Shown piece after piece: positions 38,381 to 47,857 of a stretch of DNA of 64,000 nt. This stretch comes from JAGWRA01 sp035534615. GTDB lineage: Bacteria; Acidobacteriota; Vicinamibacteria; Vicinamibacterales; CAVVIG01. The notes under the pieces were generated by a model, which was not told where the DNA came from, did no database searches, and saw only the letters and a program-made list of their open reading frames with translations. The first letter of the stretch is position 1. The number at the start of each line of letters is the position of its first letter. The position numbers were made by a program, and so were the translations under genes. The stretch covers positions 31,933 through 95,932 of the forward strand of contig DATLRO010000080.1 in the NCBI GenBank assembly GCA_035534615.1, read 5' to 3'.

Positions 38381-39505
38381 CTAGGCCGGCAGCATCGCGG
38401 CGGCGATCGCCATTCGCTGCAGGTCGGCCGTCCCCTGAGCGATCTCGACCCCCCGCACGTCGCGGCACAGCCGGTCGATGACGCTGCCGCGGCCGTATCC
38501 CGACGACGACAGGATCTGCGCCGCGCGGTCGACGGCGCGATGCGCGGCTTCCGCGGCGTGCAGCTTGGCCATCGCGGCGTCGATCGGCGTCCCCGCGTCG
38601 CGTGCCCGCTCGGCCGCCGCCTTCCACGTGAGCAGCCGCGCCGAGTCCAGCTCGGTGGCGGCGTCGGCCAGCCCCCACTGGAACGACTGGGAGCTCGACA
38701 CCGTCCGGCCGAACGCCTGGCGCCGCGTCCCGTAGGCGATCGCTTCGTCCAGCGCGGCCTGCCCCAGGCCGAGCGCCAGCGCCGCCAGCAGCACGCGGCC
38801 GCCGTCGGCCGCCCACGCCACCGCCTCGGCGCTCCGCGGCAGGCGCTGGTCGCCGCCGATCCGGACGTCGAGGTCCAGGTCGGCGCAGCCGACCCCGCGC
38901 AGGCCGACCGAATCGCGCGGCGTCCGCGTCACGCCAGCCGCCTCGAGCGGCACGAGGAACGCCTGCACGCCGGCCGCGCCGGCCTCCTGTCCGGCCGCCA
39001 CCACCAGCACCACGCCGGCTGCGTCGGCGTTCGCCACCCACACCTTCCGGCCGCGCAGCCGCCAGCCGTCGCCGTCGGGGATCGCGGTCGTCGCCAGGCG
39101 CGCGGGATCGCCGCCGGCCTCTCCTTCGGCCAGCGCGAACGCGCCGATCGCCTCGCCGCGCGCCAGCGCGCCGAGCCACTGCCGCCGCTGGGCGTCGCTG
39201 CCGAAACGGGCCACGACGTCGGCCACCAGGCCGTTGTGAATGGCCACGCTGAGGGCGACCGATCCGCTGACCCGCGCCAGCGCCTCGATGGCCAGCACGG
39301 CGTCGACCGCCGTGCGCCCGGCGCCGCCGGCCGCTTCCGGGACGGTCAGGCCCAGCAGGCCCAGACCGGCCGCCGCCGGCCGCAGCGCGCGAGGCCAGGC
39401 GCCGGTCTCGTCAATCGCGGCCGCCTGCGGCGCCACCTGCTCGCCGGCGAAGCGCTCGACGGCCGTCTTGAATGCGTCCTGATCGGGTGTGAGATCGAAT
39501 GTCAT
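38381..39505 (-). CDS. Acyl-CoA dehydrogenase-like protein with altered catalytic position
   Basis: 374 residues. It has the N-terminal helical domain (QDAFKTAVERFAGEQVAP), the middle FAD-binding GAFALAEGEAGGDP segment and the C-terminal RQAFGRTVSSSQSFQWGLAD domain. In the short-chain enzymes the catalytic Glu lies in IYEGTS. Here the aligned segment is IAQGTADLQ, with Gln in that place. Isovaleryl-CoA dehydrogenases also lack Glu there and use one elsewhere, so the protein may still be active. The gene runs on the minus strand, 106 bp downstream of the HIT gene. Confidence 0.85.
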   Translation of the reverse strand: MTFDLTPDQDAFKTAVERFAGEQVAPQAAAIDETGAWPRALRPAAAGLGLLGLTVPEAAGGAGRTAVDAVLAIEALARVSGSVALSVAIHNGLVADVVARFGSDAQRRQWLGALARGEAIGAFALAEGEAGGDPARLATTAIPDGDGWRLRGRKVWVANADAAGVVLVVAAGQEAGAAGVQAFLVPLEAAGVTRTPRDSVGLRGVGCADLDLDVRIGGDQRLPRSAEAVAWAADGGRVLLAALALGLGQAALDEAIAYGTRRQAFGRTVSSSQSFQWGLADAATELDSARLLTWKAAAERARDAGTPIDAAMAKLHAAEAAHRAVDRAAQILSSSGYGRGSVIDRLCRDVRGVEIAQGTADLQRMAIAAAMLPA

Positions 39506-39611
39506 GGATTGGCAGGTGCGCTCCGCGCGCGGGATGAACGATGAACGTGGATGTCCGTGCCGCGCCCGTCGGACGCGACCGCTTCATGATAGGCGATTGG
39601 CTGCCGCCCTG

Positions 39612-40124
39612 TCAGCCGGCGGCCAGGCCATCGTCGGCCTCCAGCCGCGCGAAGATCGGCCGCAGCCGGCGCGCCGTGTCGCCCAGTTCTTCGGGCAGCA
39701 CGCGGACGTCGCCGACGACCGACATGAAATTGGTGTCTCCCGTCCAGCGCGGAACGATGTGGACGTGCACGTGGTCGAGGACGCCGGCGCCGGCCGGCCG
39801 GCCGAGATTGATGCCGACATTCAGCCCCTGCGGCCGGTACGCCTCGGTCAGCGCCATTTCGGCGCGCCGGGTCAGGCGCATCAGCTCGGTCAGTTCCGGG
39901 GCCGACAGGTCGGCGAGGGCGCCGACGTGCCGCTTCGGGACGACCATCAGGTGCCCGCTGTTGTAGGGGAAGAGGTTCAGGATCACGAAGCCGGTGACGC
40001 CGTCGAAGACGACGAGCGACGCCGGATCGTCCGTCGCCGGCGCCTCACAGAAGATGCAGCCCTGCGGCGGCGCACCGGTACGGCTCACGTAAGCCAGTCT
40101 CCAGGGGGACCACAAGCGTTCCAC
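39612..40124 (-). CDS. HIT-family hydrolase (Ap4A-type)
   Basis: 170 residues. The histidine triad is LDHVHVHIVPRW. N-terminal CIFCEAP provides two cysteines, probably zinc-binding. The VILNLFPYNSGHLMVVPKRHV segment is the conserved core. HIT proteins cleave or transfer nucleotides from dinucleoside polyphosphates and related substrates. It is next to the HU/IHF gene at 40189 and on the same strand; the exact substrate is not visible. The ATG at 40124 places MERLWSPWRLAYV at the N-terminus. Confidence 0.93.
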   Translation of the reverse strand: MERLWSPWRLAYVSRTGAPPQGCIFCEAPATDDPASLVVFDGVTGFVILNLFPYNSGHLMVVPKRHVGALADLSAPELTELMRLTRRAEMALTEAYRPQGLNVGINLGRPAGAGVLDHVHVHIVPRWTGDTNFMSVVGDVRVLPEELGDTARRLRPIFARLEADDGLAAG

Positions 40125-40188
40125 GGGGTGCGGTCGTCACGAGCGACGGACCGGAGGGCGGCCCGCGGCCGCCGCCCGTCCGTCCGGA

Positions 40189-40533
40189 TTAGATCTGAAT
40201 GGCCGGGTCGGACCCCAGGCCGGCCGGCGCGATGCCGGCGGGCGGCGTCTCGGCCGACTCCTTGTTGATCAGTTCCTTCAGCTCTTTGCCCGGCTTGAAG
40301 TAGGGCACCTTCTTGGGCGGGACGTCGACCTTGTCGCCGGTCTTCGGATTTCGCCCCTTGCGCGGCTCGCGCTGCCGCAGCCGGAAGCTGCCGAATCCCC
40401 GCAGCTCGATCTTCTCACCGCGGTGCAGCGCCTCGATGATGCTGCGGAACACGGTGTCGACAATGACCTCGGAGTGCTTCTTGGTCAGGTCCGAAACCCG
40501 CGAGACCTCCTCGACGAGCTCCGCCTTCGTCAT
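40189..40533 (-). CDS. HU/IHF-family DNA-binding protein (IhfB-like)
   Basis: 114 residues. It opens MTKAELVEEVSRV and has the family signature GFGSFRLRQREPRKGRNPKTG, then VPYFKPGKELKELI. The length of the DNA-binding core and its place directly downstream of rpsA match ihfB in other bacteria. It bends DNA and helps organise the nucleoid. A C-terminal tail of about 20 residues (Pro/Ala/Gly-rich) is added. The start at 40533 has an AGGGGGAAG ribosome binding site, preferred over a GTG six codons further up. Confidence 0.92.
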   Translation of the reverse strand: MTKAELVEEVSRVSDLTKKHSEVIVDTVFRSIIEALHRGEKIELRGFGSFRLRQREPRKGRNPKTGDKVDVPPKKVPYFKPGKELKELINKESAETPPAGIAPAGLGSDPAIQI

Positions 40534-40637
40534 GCTTCCCCCTGATGTCACGTCCTGCCCTCCGTCGGCCGGCGGGACCGGAGCCGCCGGCCGCGGCCCG
40601 CTCCAGTCCCGTCTCCGATCCGCGCGATCGCGGCCTG

Positions 40638-42416
<1,779 letters not shown>

Positions 42417-42537
42417 GCCTTGCGAGTCCTCCTGTCGTTCGATTTGCCGGACTTCGTTGAGCGGGGTTCCGGCGCCCCGCGGGTGCAGCGACGGCGGGCT
42501 CAAAGAGCGGCGGCCGCTGATTTCCGATAAGCAATAG

Positions 42538-42567
42538 ACTATACGGTATTTACCGTCCACCGGTCAA
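42538..42567 (-). promoter_or_regulatory. rpsA promoter with an inverted repeat in its spacer
   Basis: TTGACC (42562-42567) and TATAGT (42538-42543) with an 18-bp spacer. Within the spacer lies ACGGTA-TT-TACCGT (42543-42556), a perfect inverted repeat that could be an operator. The leader to rpsA is about 115 bases. Confidence 0.6.
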
Positions 42568-42586
42568 GGATAGAAAGGATCGCGCC

Positions 42587-43411
42587 ATGGCCAGACGCAA
42601 GGCCCCCTCCCGGCCGGCTCGCACGACGGCGAGCCGGCGCTCCCGCCCCGCGCGCCCAGGGGCGGCACGCCAGGCGGCCCGGACCCGATCGGGCCGCGCG
42701 ACCGCGGCCGGATCCGCCAAAACCGGACGCCCGGCGGCCCGGGCCACGGCACGTGCCAAGGCCGGCAAAGCGGGCGCCGCGAAGGCGGCCGGCGCGCGGA
42801 AGCGCTCCGCGGCCGCCCGGGCCCCCCGCGGGACCGCCCGCCCGGCCAGCCCGCGCAAACCGGCGGCCGCCACGAAGCGGACCGGCGCCGCCAGATCAGC
42901 GGCCGCCAGGCCGGCGGCTCCGAAACCCCCGGCCGCCAGGACCATCGTCGCCAGGCCCGCAGCCGCCGGACGACGGGCCGCTGCCCCGCCGGCCGTGCCG
43001 GCCCCGAAGAAGCAGCCGCGCCTGGATCGCGAGCGGCGCATTCTCCGCGAGGAGCCGGCGGAGCCGGCTGGCGCTCCCTCGTCGCTCGATTTCGAGCACC
43101 GGGCCTCAGGGGTGGAGGCCGGCCGTTCCGAGATGCAGGCGCGCCTCGATCAGCATCACGAGGTCAACCCGGAACTGACGGGGGGCGACGTCGATGCGAA
43201 CTGGGAAGACGCCTATTTCAGCGGAGACGAGGCGCCGGGCGGCGACAATCCAACACCCGACCAGGACGTCGTCGAGGACATCGGCCGGGCGCTCGGCCTG
43301 GAGTACCAGGATCGGGAAGAGCTGCACGAGAAGGTCGCCGACCGGGACAAGCACCGGTGGGAACTCGACCCGGCGTCCTCGGAGGACTACCGGGATCGCG
43401 GCAAGAAGTGA
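42587..43411 (+). CDS. DUF6335-like protein with histone H1-like Ala/Arg/Lys/Pro-rich N-tail
   Basis: 274 residues in two parts. Residues 1-145 are almost only Ala, Arg, Lys, Pro, Gly, Ser and Thr, like eukaryotic H1 tails and bacterial H1-like proteins, and very basic. Residues 190-274 are acidic and resemble the DUF6335 family: ELTGGDVDANWEDAYFSG, then PGGDNPTPDQDVVEDIGRAL, GLEYQDREELHEKVADRD and KHRWELDPASSEDY. No catalytic motif seen. The start ATG at 42587 follows a GAAAGGA ribosome binding site. It lies between cmk and rpsA, on the opposite strand, inside a cluster usually contiguous elsewhere. A DNA- or RNA-binding role is an inference from composition. Confidence 0.7.
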   Translation: MARRKAPSRPARTTASRRSRPARPGAARQAARTRSGRATAAGSAKTGRPAARATARAKAGKAGAAKAAGARKRSAAARAPRGTARPASPRKPAAATKRTGAARSAAARPAAPKPPAARTIVARPAAAGRRAAAPPAVPAPKKQPRLDRERRILREEPAEPAGAPSSLDFEHRASGVEAGRSEMQARLDQHHEVNPELTGGDVDANWEDAYFSGDEAPGGDNPTPDQDVVEDIGRALGLEYQDREELHEKVADRDKHRWELDPASSEDYRDRGKK

Positions 43412-43443
43412 GGCAGGGGCCGGCATCGGCCCGGACGTCCGGC

Positions 43444-43487
43444 GCGCGCGGCCCGACCGGCCGCGCGCCCTGCCGGCGTGAGCCGGC
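43444..43487. terminator. Two hairpins between DUF6335-like gene and cmk
   Basis: GCGCGCGGCC / GGCCGCGCGC with a 5-base loop (43444-43468) and then GCCGGC-GTGA-GCCGGC (43472-43487). They lie between two converging genes and are likely a bidirectional terminator, although no U-tract is present. Confidence 0.5.
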
Positions 43488-43496
43488 GCGATCCCC

Positions 43497-44177
43497 TCAC
43501 GCGCCTTCCCCGCCTTTGTCCAGGACTCGCCGCACCACCGCCATCACCTCGCGGACCACCTCACCGACCGGCTTGCCGGTCGTGTCGACATAGACGGCGT
43601 CGGGCGCCGGCATCAGCGGCGAGACGGCGCGCGTCTGGTCCAGCCGGTCGCGGGCTTCGAGCGCCGTGGCCACCTCGGTCACACCGAGCCGGCGGCTGCC
43701 GGCATGCGCATGATCGCTGGCGCGCCGGCGCGCCCGCTCCTCGGGCGACGCATCCAGGTAGATCTTCACGTCGGCCTGCGGGAACACCACCGTGCCGATG
43801 TCCCGGCCTTCCATCACCACGCCGCCGCCGGCGCCGAGCCGGCGCTGGGCCGCCACGAGCAGCTCCCGGACCCGCGGCAGGCGGGCCACGACGGCCGCGG
43901 CCCGATCGATCTCGGGCGTGCGGATCTCGCGCGAGACGTCGCGGCCGTCGATGGCGATCCGGCCCGGCTCCACGTCGAGACGCGAGGCGCCGGCCAGCCG
44001 GGCGACCGCGGCCTCGTCGTCGAGCGGCAGGCCGGCGGCGACCGCCTTCCACGCGACGGCGCGGTACATGGCGCCGCTGTCGATGTGTGCGTATCCGAGC
44101 TCGGCCGCCAGCGCGCGGGACACCGTGCCCTTGCCCGCTCCGGACGGTCCGTCGATGGCGATGATGAGCCGGATCAT
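43497..44177 (-). CDS. cmk: Cytidylate kinase
   Basis: 226 residues. The P-loop GPSGAGKGTVSRAL is at 9-22; DSGAMYRAVAWKA is the NMP-binding segment, and VVMEGRDIGTVVFP is the lid-adjacent Asp/Arg block. It phosphorylates CMP and dCMP. cmk-rpsA-ihfB is a conserved order in many bacteria; here the DUF6335-like gene divides it. Start ATG at 44177 begins MIRLIIAIDGPSG. Confidence 0.96.
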   Translation of the reverse strand: MIRLIIAIDGPSGAGKGTVSRALAAELGYAHIDSGAMYRAVAWKAVAAGLPLDDEAAVARLAGASRLDVEPGRIAIDGRDVSREIRTPEIDRAAAVVARLPRVRELLVAAQRRLGAGGGVVMEGRDIGTVVFPQADVKIYLDASPEERARRRASDHAHAGSRRLGVTEVATALEARDRLDQTRAVSPLMPAPDAVYVDTTGKPVGEVVREVMAVVRRVLDKGGEGA

Positions 44178-44265
44178 GGACAGTGGATGAGGTCGCTCGC
44201 GCTCGGCCGGCCGCCGGGCCGCGCGGCCCCGATGACGCCGGGCGCGCGGCGCGAAGCAGTGTAAC

Positions 44266-45465
44266 ATGACGACCGATATGCGGAAGCGGACCTACATCGC
44301 CCTCGCGATCATCCTCGTCGCCGTGCTCTCGCTGGCCGGATACGACGCCGTCGCCTACGCTCACGTGATCTCGTTCGTCGTCCGGGCCGCCAACTATCAA
44401 GGCTGGCTGCGGACCGCGGCGGACTGGGACACGCAGCCGTTCACCGAGACCCGCCTGGAGATCCCGTCGCGGTACGGGCCGCTGCGCGCCAAGCTGTATC
44501 GTCCGGAGTCGCCGCGCGAGCGCGCCGTCCTGCTGGTGCCGGGCATCCATCCAGCCGGCATCGACGAACCGCGCCTCGTCCATCTCTCCCGCCAGCTGGC
44601 GGCGACCGGCATTCCCGTGCTCACGCCGGAGCTGCCGGACCTCGTGCAGTTCCAGATCACGCCGCAGGCGACCGACATGATCGAGGATTCGGCGCTGTGG
44701 CTCGCCGCCCAGCGCGACCTCGCCCCGGACGGCCGCATCGGCATGATGGGCATCAGCTTCAGCGGCGGCCTGTCGGTCGTCGCCGCCGGCCGGCCCCGCC
44801 TCCGCGATCATGTCGCGTACGTCTTCTCGTTCGGCGGCCACGGCGACCTGCCGCGCGTGCTGCACTACCTGTGCACCGGCATGGAGCCAGCGGTGCCGCC
44901 CGACCAGCGCGCGCTGGATCCGCACGCCGGCCACTACTTCCAGCAGCACGACTACGGCGTGGCGGTCCTCACCTACATGGTCGCCGACCGCCTCGTGCCG
45001 CCCGACCAGCTGCAGGCGTTCCGTGCCGGCATCCACACGTTCCTGCTCGCCTCCGGGCTCGACGCCACCGATCCGGCGAAGGCGGCCGTGGTGTTCCAGC
45101 AGGCCCGGACGATGGCGGCGCAGCTGCCGGAGCCGGCGCGCGATCTGCTGAACCTGGTGAACACGCGGGACGTCGTCCATCTCGGGCCGAAGCTCCTGCC
45201 GTTCGTCGACGAATACGGGGGCGCGCCCGCGCTGTCCCCGGACAAATCGCCCGCGCCGTCCGCGCCGGTGTACCTGCTCCACGGCACGGACGACAACGTC
45301 ATCCCATCGGCCGAATCGCTGCTGCTGGCCGACAGCCTCCGCGGCAAGACGGAAGTGCACGTGCTCATCAGCACGCTCATCTCCCACGCGCAGGTGGACC
45401 GGGCGGCCACCGCCCTCGACGTCTGGCGGCTGCTCCGGTTCTGGAAGGGCATGATCCTGCGGTAG
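44266..45465 (+). CDS. Membrane-anchored alpha/beta hydrolase
   Basis: 399 residues. An N-terminal signal-anchor (about 7-30) precedes an alpha/beta hydrolase fold. The nucleophile elbow is GISFSGG (GxSxGG type), the acid may be Asp in LLHGTDDNVIP, and the base a His in LISHAQVD. An upstream segment with VLLVPGIHPAG marks the oxyanion region. The catalytic domain faces the periplasm if the anchor is a normal signal-anchor. The substrate is unknown. The ATG at 44266 immediately follows a GTAAC with no usual ribosome binding site. Divergent from cmk. Confidence 0.75.
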   Translation: MTTDMRKRTYIALAIILVAVLSLAGYDAVAYAHVISFVVRAANYQGWLRTAADWDTQPFTETRLEIPSRYGPLRAKLYRPESPRERAVLLVPGIHPAGIDEPRLVHLSRQLAATGIPVLTPELPDLVQFQITPQATDMIEDSALWLAAQRDLAPDGRIGMMGISFSGGLSVVAAGRPRLRDHVAYVFSFGGHGDLPRVLHYLCTGMEPAVPPDQRALDPHAGHYFQQHDYGVAVLTYMVADRLVPPDQLQAFRAGIHTFLLASGLDATDPAKAAVVFQQARTMAAQLPEPARDLLNLVNTRDVVHLGPKLLPFVDEYGGAPALSPDKSPAPSAPVYLLHGTDDNVIPSAESLLLADSLRGKTEVHVLISTLISHAQVDRAATALDVWRLLRFWKGMILR

Positions 45466-45475
45466 CCGCGACGTC

Positions 45476-46303
45476 ATGCTGATCCGCCTGCAGAAGATCC
45501 TGTCGGCTGCCGGCGTCGCGTCCCGGCGCGCCGCGGAGACCCTCATGCGCGAAGGGCGCGTGACGGTCAACGGCGACGTCGTGCGCGAGCTGGGGACACG
45601 GGCCGATCCGGAGGTCGACGAGATCCGCGTCGACGGCCGCCGCGTCGCGCGCCCCGCCGCCCCCCGCTACCTGCTGCTCAACAAGCCGCGCGGCTACGTC
45701 ACGACCGTCACCGATCCGCAGGGCCGGCCGACGGTGCTCGATCTGCTGACGGGGGTGCGGGATCGCGTCTACCCGGTCGGCCGGCTCGACTACGACTCGG
45801 AAGGCCTGCTGCTGCTCACCAACGACGGCGACCTGACGGCGCGGCTGACGCACCCGCGCCACGGCATCGAACGGGTCTACGAGGCGCGCGTGCGCGGCGT
45901 GCCGGCGCCGCGCGACCTGGAGCGCCTCGCGGCGGGGATCGTGATCGACGGCCGCCGGACCGCACCGGCCGTCGTCCGGCTGGCCGCCCGGCCGGGCCGC
46001 GACGCGGGCCAGGCCCGGCTGGTGATTGCGATTCGCGAAGGGCGCAACCGCCAGGTGCGACGGATGTGCGAGGCGATCGGACACCCGGTGGTGCGGCTGA
46101 CGCGGGTCGCGATCGGCCCGCTGCGCGATCCGCACCTCAGGCCGGGCACCTTCCGGGAGCTGACCGGATCGGAAGTCGCGCGGCTGAAGGCGGCGGCCGC
46201 CACCACCGTCAGACGTCCGGCTCCCTCTCCGGCTCCGGCTCCGTCTCCGGCTCCGCGGCCGGCCGATCGACCGGCGCGGCCGACTCCTCGTTCCCGCCGC
46301 TGA
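45476..46303 (+). CDS. rluB: RluB/RsuA-family 23S rRNA pseudouridine synthase
   Basis: 275 residues. An S4 RNA-binding domain (about 1-60: RLQKILSAAGVASRR) is followed by the catalytic domain with the Asp motif GRLDYDSEGLLLLTNDG and the C-terminal EGRNRQVRRMCEAIGHPV. It makes pseudouridine in rRNA. The last 35 residues are Pro/Ala/Arg-rich (PAPSPAPAPSPAPRP) and lie on the strand opposite the end of scpB, overlapping it by 95 bp. The gene follows the hydrolase by 10 bp. Confidence 0.9.
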   Translation: MLIRLQKILSAAGVASRRAAETLMREGRVTVNGDVVRELGTRADPEVDEIRVDGRRVARPAAPRYLLLNKPRGYVTTVTDPQGRPTVLDLLTGVRDRVYPVGRLDYDSEGLLLLTNDGDLTARLTHPRHGIERVYEARVRGVPAPRDLERLAAGIVIDGRRTAPAVVRLAARPGRDAGQARLVIAIREGRNRQVRRMCEAIGHPVVRLTRVAIGPLRDPHLRPGTFRELTGSEVARLKAAAATTVRRPAPSPAPAPSPAPRPADRPARPTPRSRR

Positions 46304-47036
46304 CGCGCCCCTCTCCCTCGGGTCGATCTGCGTCGCCGGCCAGGGCCTCGTTGCTTTCGGCCGGCCGGTCCGCCTCGCCCACGAGGCCGACCGGCGGCTC
46401 GAAACCGAGCGCCTCGGCCATGTCCTCGATGTTCGGAAGGTCGGAGAGATCCTTCAGCCCGAAGCGGATGAGAAACTCGCGGGTGGTCGCGTACAGAAAC
46501 GGGCGTCCGACCACCTGCTTGCGGCCGCTGATCTTGATCAGCTGCCGCTCGATCAGGGTGTTCAGGACGCCGGACGTGTTGACGCCGCGGATCTCGGCGA
46601 TCTCGGCGGCGGTGACCGGCTGCTTGTAGGCGATGGTGGCCAGCGTTTCGAGCGCCTGCACCGACAGCCGCTGGGTCGTGCGCTCGTGGAACAGGCGCCG
46701 GACCCAGTCGTGCAGCTCGGGCCGCGTCACGATCTGGTAGCCGCCGGCGACCTGGACGAGCTGCAGCCCGCCGGGCCGGTCGTAGTCGCGCATCAGGGCG
46801 TCGATCGCCGCCTGCACGTCCTCGGACGGCTCGCTGGCGAGCAGCTTGAAGAGCGCCTTCGGCGTGAGCGGGTCGGGCGACGCGAAGATCAGCGCTTCGA
46901 CAATCGCCTTCAGTTCGCCGGACGGCTGTCCGGCGGCCGCCGTGTCGGGCGCCCCTTCGCCGGCCGTCCCTTCGCCGGCGTCCGGCGGGGCCGGCGTCTG
47001 GTCGGTTGCGTCCTGCGTCTGGTCGAAGTCAGCCAC
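46209..47036 (-). CDS. scpB: Segregation and condensation protein B
   Basis: 275 residues. The two winged-helix domains are marked by KAIVEALIFASPDPLT, the RLSVQALETLATIAYKQPV segment and RGVNTSGVLNTLIERQLI, then GRPFLYATTREFLIRFGL. ScpB joins ScpA and Smc in the condensin-like complex. The start is a GTG at 47036, chosen because GGAGG lies at 47043-47047. It overlaps the end of scpA by 8 bp. The C-terminus is Glu/Pro/Ala-rich and overlaps rluB on the opposite strand. Confidence 0.93.
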   Translation of the reverse strand: MADFDQTQDATDQTPAPPDAGEGTAGEGAPDTAAAGQPSGELKAIVEALIFASPDPLTPKALFKLLASEPSEDVQAAIDALMRDYDRPGGLQLVQVAGGYQIVTRPELHDWVRRLFHERTTQRLSVQALETLATIAYKQPVTAAEIAEIRGVNTSGVLNTLIERQLIKISGRKQVVGRPFLYATTREFLIRFGLKDLSDLPNIEDMAEALGFEPPVGLVGEADRPAESNEALAGDADRPEGEGRVSGGNEESAAPVDRPAAEPETEPEPEREPDV

Positions 47037-47829
47037 GGTCTGCCTCCGGGTCGCCGATCGGGTTCGGGGCGTCGGACGGCCGCGCACGCTTGTACACGCG
47101 GATCGGGCCGAACGCGCCCGCCTGGAAAATGCGGACGATCTTGAGCCGGATCATCTCGAGCAGCGCGAGGAACGTGACGATCAGCTCCCCGCGCGACCGG
47201 GCGTCGGAGAACAGGTCCTCGAACCCGCACGCCTCGGTTTCCGACAGGCGCGCGAGCAGCTGCGCGATCCGCGTCTCGATCGGAATCTGCTCCGGCGGCA
47301 GCAGGACCTTCGGGCGATGCTTCGCCCGCTCGACGACCCCGCGGAACGCGGCCAGGAGGCTGAAAAGATCGACTTCCAGCTCCGGCTCGTAGTCCTCGCC
47401 GGCGATCGGGGCGATCCGCTCGTCCGGACGCGTCCACTGCGCGCTGCGCCAGGCTTCCCGCTCGTGCAGGAGGCCGGCGGCCGCCCTGAACTGCTCGTGC
47501 TCCAGCAGCCGGCGGACCAGCGCATCGCGCGGGTCCTCGGCCGGCTCCTCGCCCGGCTCCGGCTCCGGGCGCGGGAGCAGCATGCGCGACTTGATGTGAA
47601 TCAGCGTGGCGGCCATGACGAGGTACTCGCCGGCCACGTCCAGGTTCAGCTCCTGCATCAGTCCGAGGTAGTCGAGGTACTGCGCGGTGATCAGCGCGAT
47701 CGGGATGTCGTAGACGTTCACCTCGTGCTTCCGGATGAGGTGCACGAGCAGGTCGAGCGGCCCCTCGAAGTTCTCGAGCCTGACCGGATAGGCATCCAGA
47801 GACGACTCGAAGTCGGGGGGTTGATCCAT
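47029..47829 (-). CDS. scpA: Segregation and condensation protein A
   Basis: 266 residues. ENFEGPLDLLVHLIRKHEV is the conserved N-terminal kleisin region that contacts Smc. EYLVMAATLIHIKSRMLLP follows, and a C-terminal winged-helix region ends the fold (VTFLALLEMIRLKIVRIFQ). It is the kleisin of the Smc complex for chromosome segregation. smc is not in the window. It shares an 8-bp overlap with scpB, so the two are translationally coupled. Confidence 0.95.
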   Translation of the reverse strand: MDQPPDFESSLDAYPVRLENFEGPLDLLVHLIRKHEVNVYDIPIALITAQYLDYLGLMQELNLDVAGEYLVMAATLIHIKSRMLLPRPEPEPGEEPAEDPRDALVRRLLEHEQFRAAAGLLHEREAWRSAQWTRPDERIAPIAGEDYEPELEVDLFSLLAAFRGVVERAKHRPKVLLPPEQIPIETRIAQLLARLSETEACGFEDLFSDARSRGELIVTFLALLEMIRLKIVRIFQAGAFGPIRVYKRARPSDAPNPIGDPEADRG

Positions 47830-47857
47830 GAGCAGTCCGTCGAATACCGGGCCGGCC

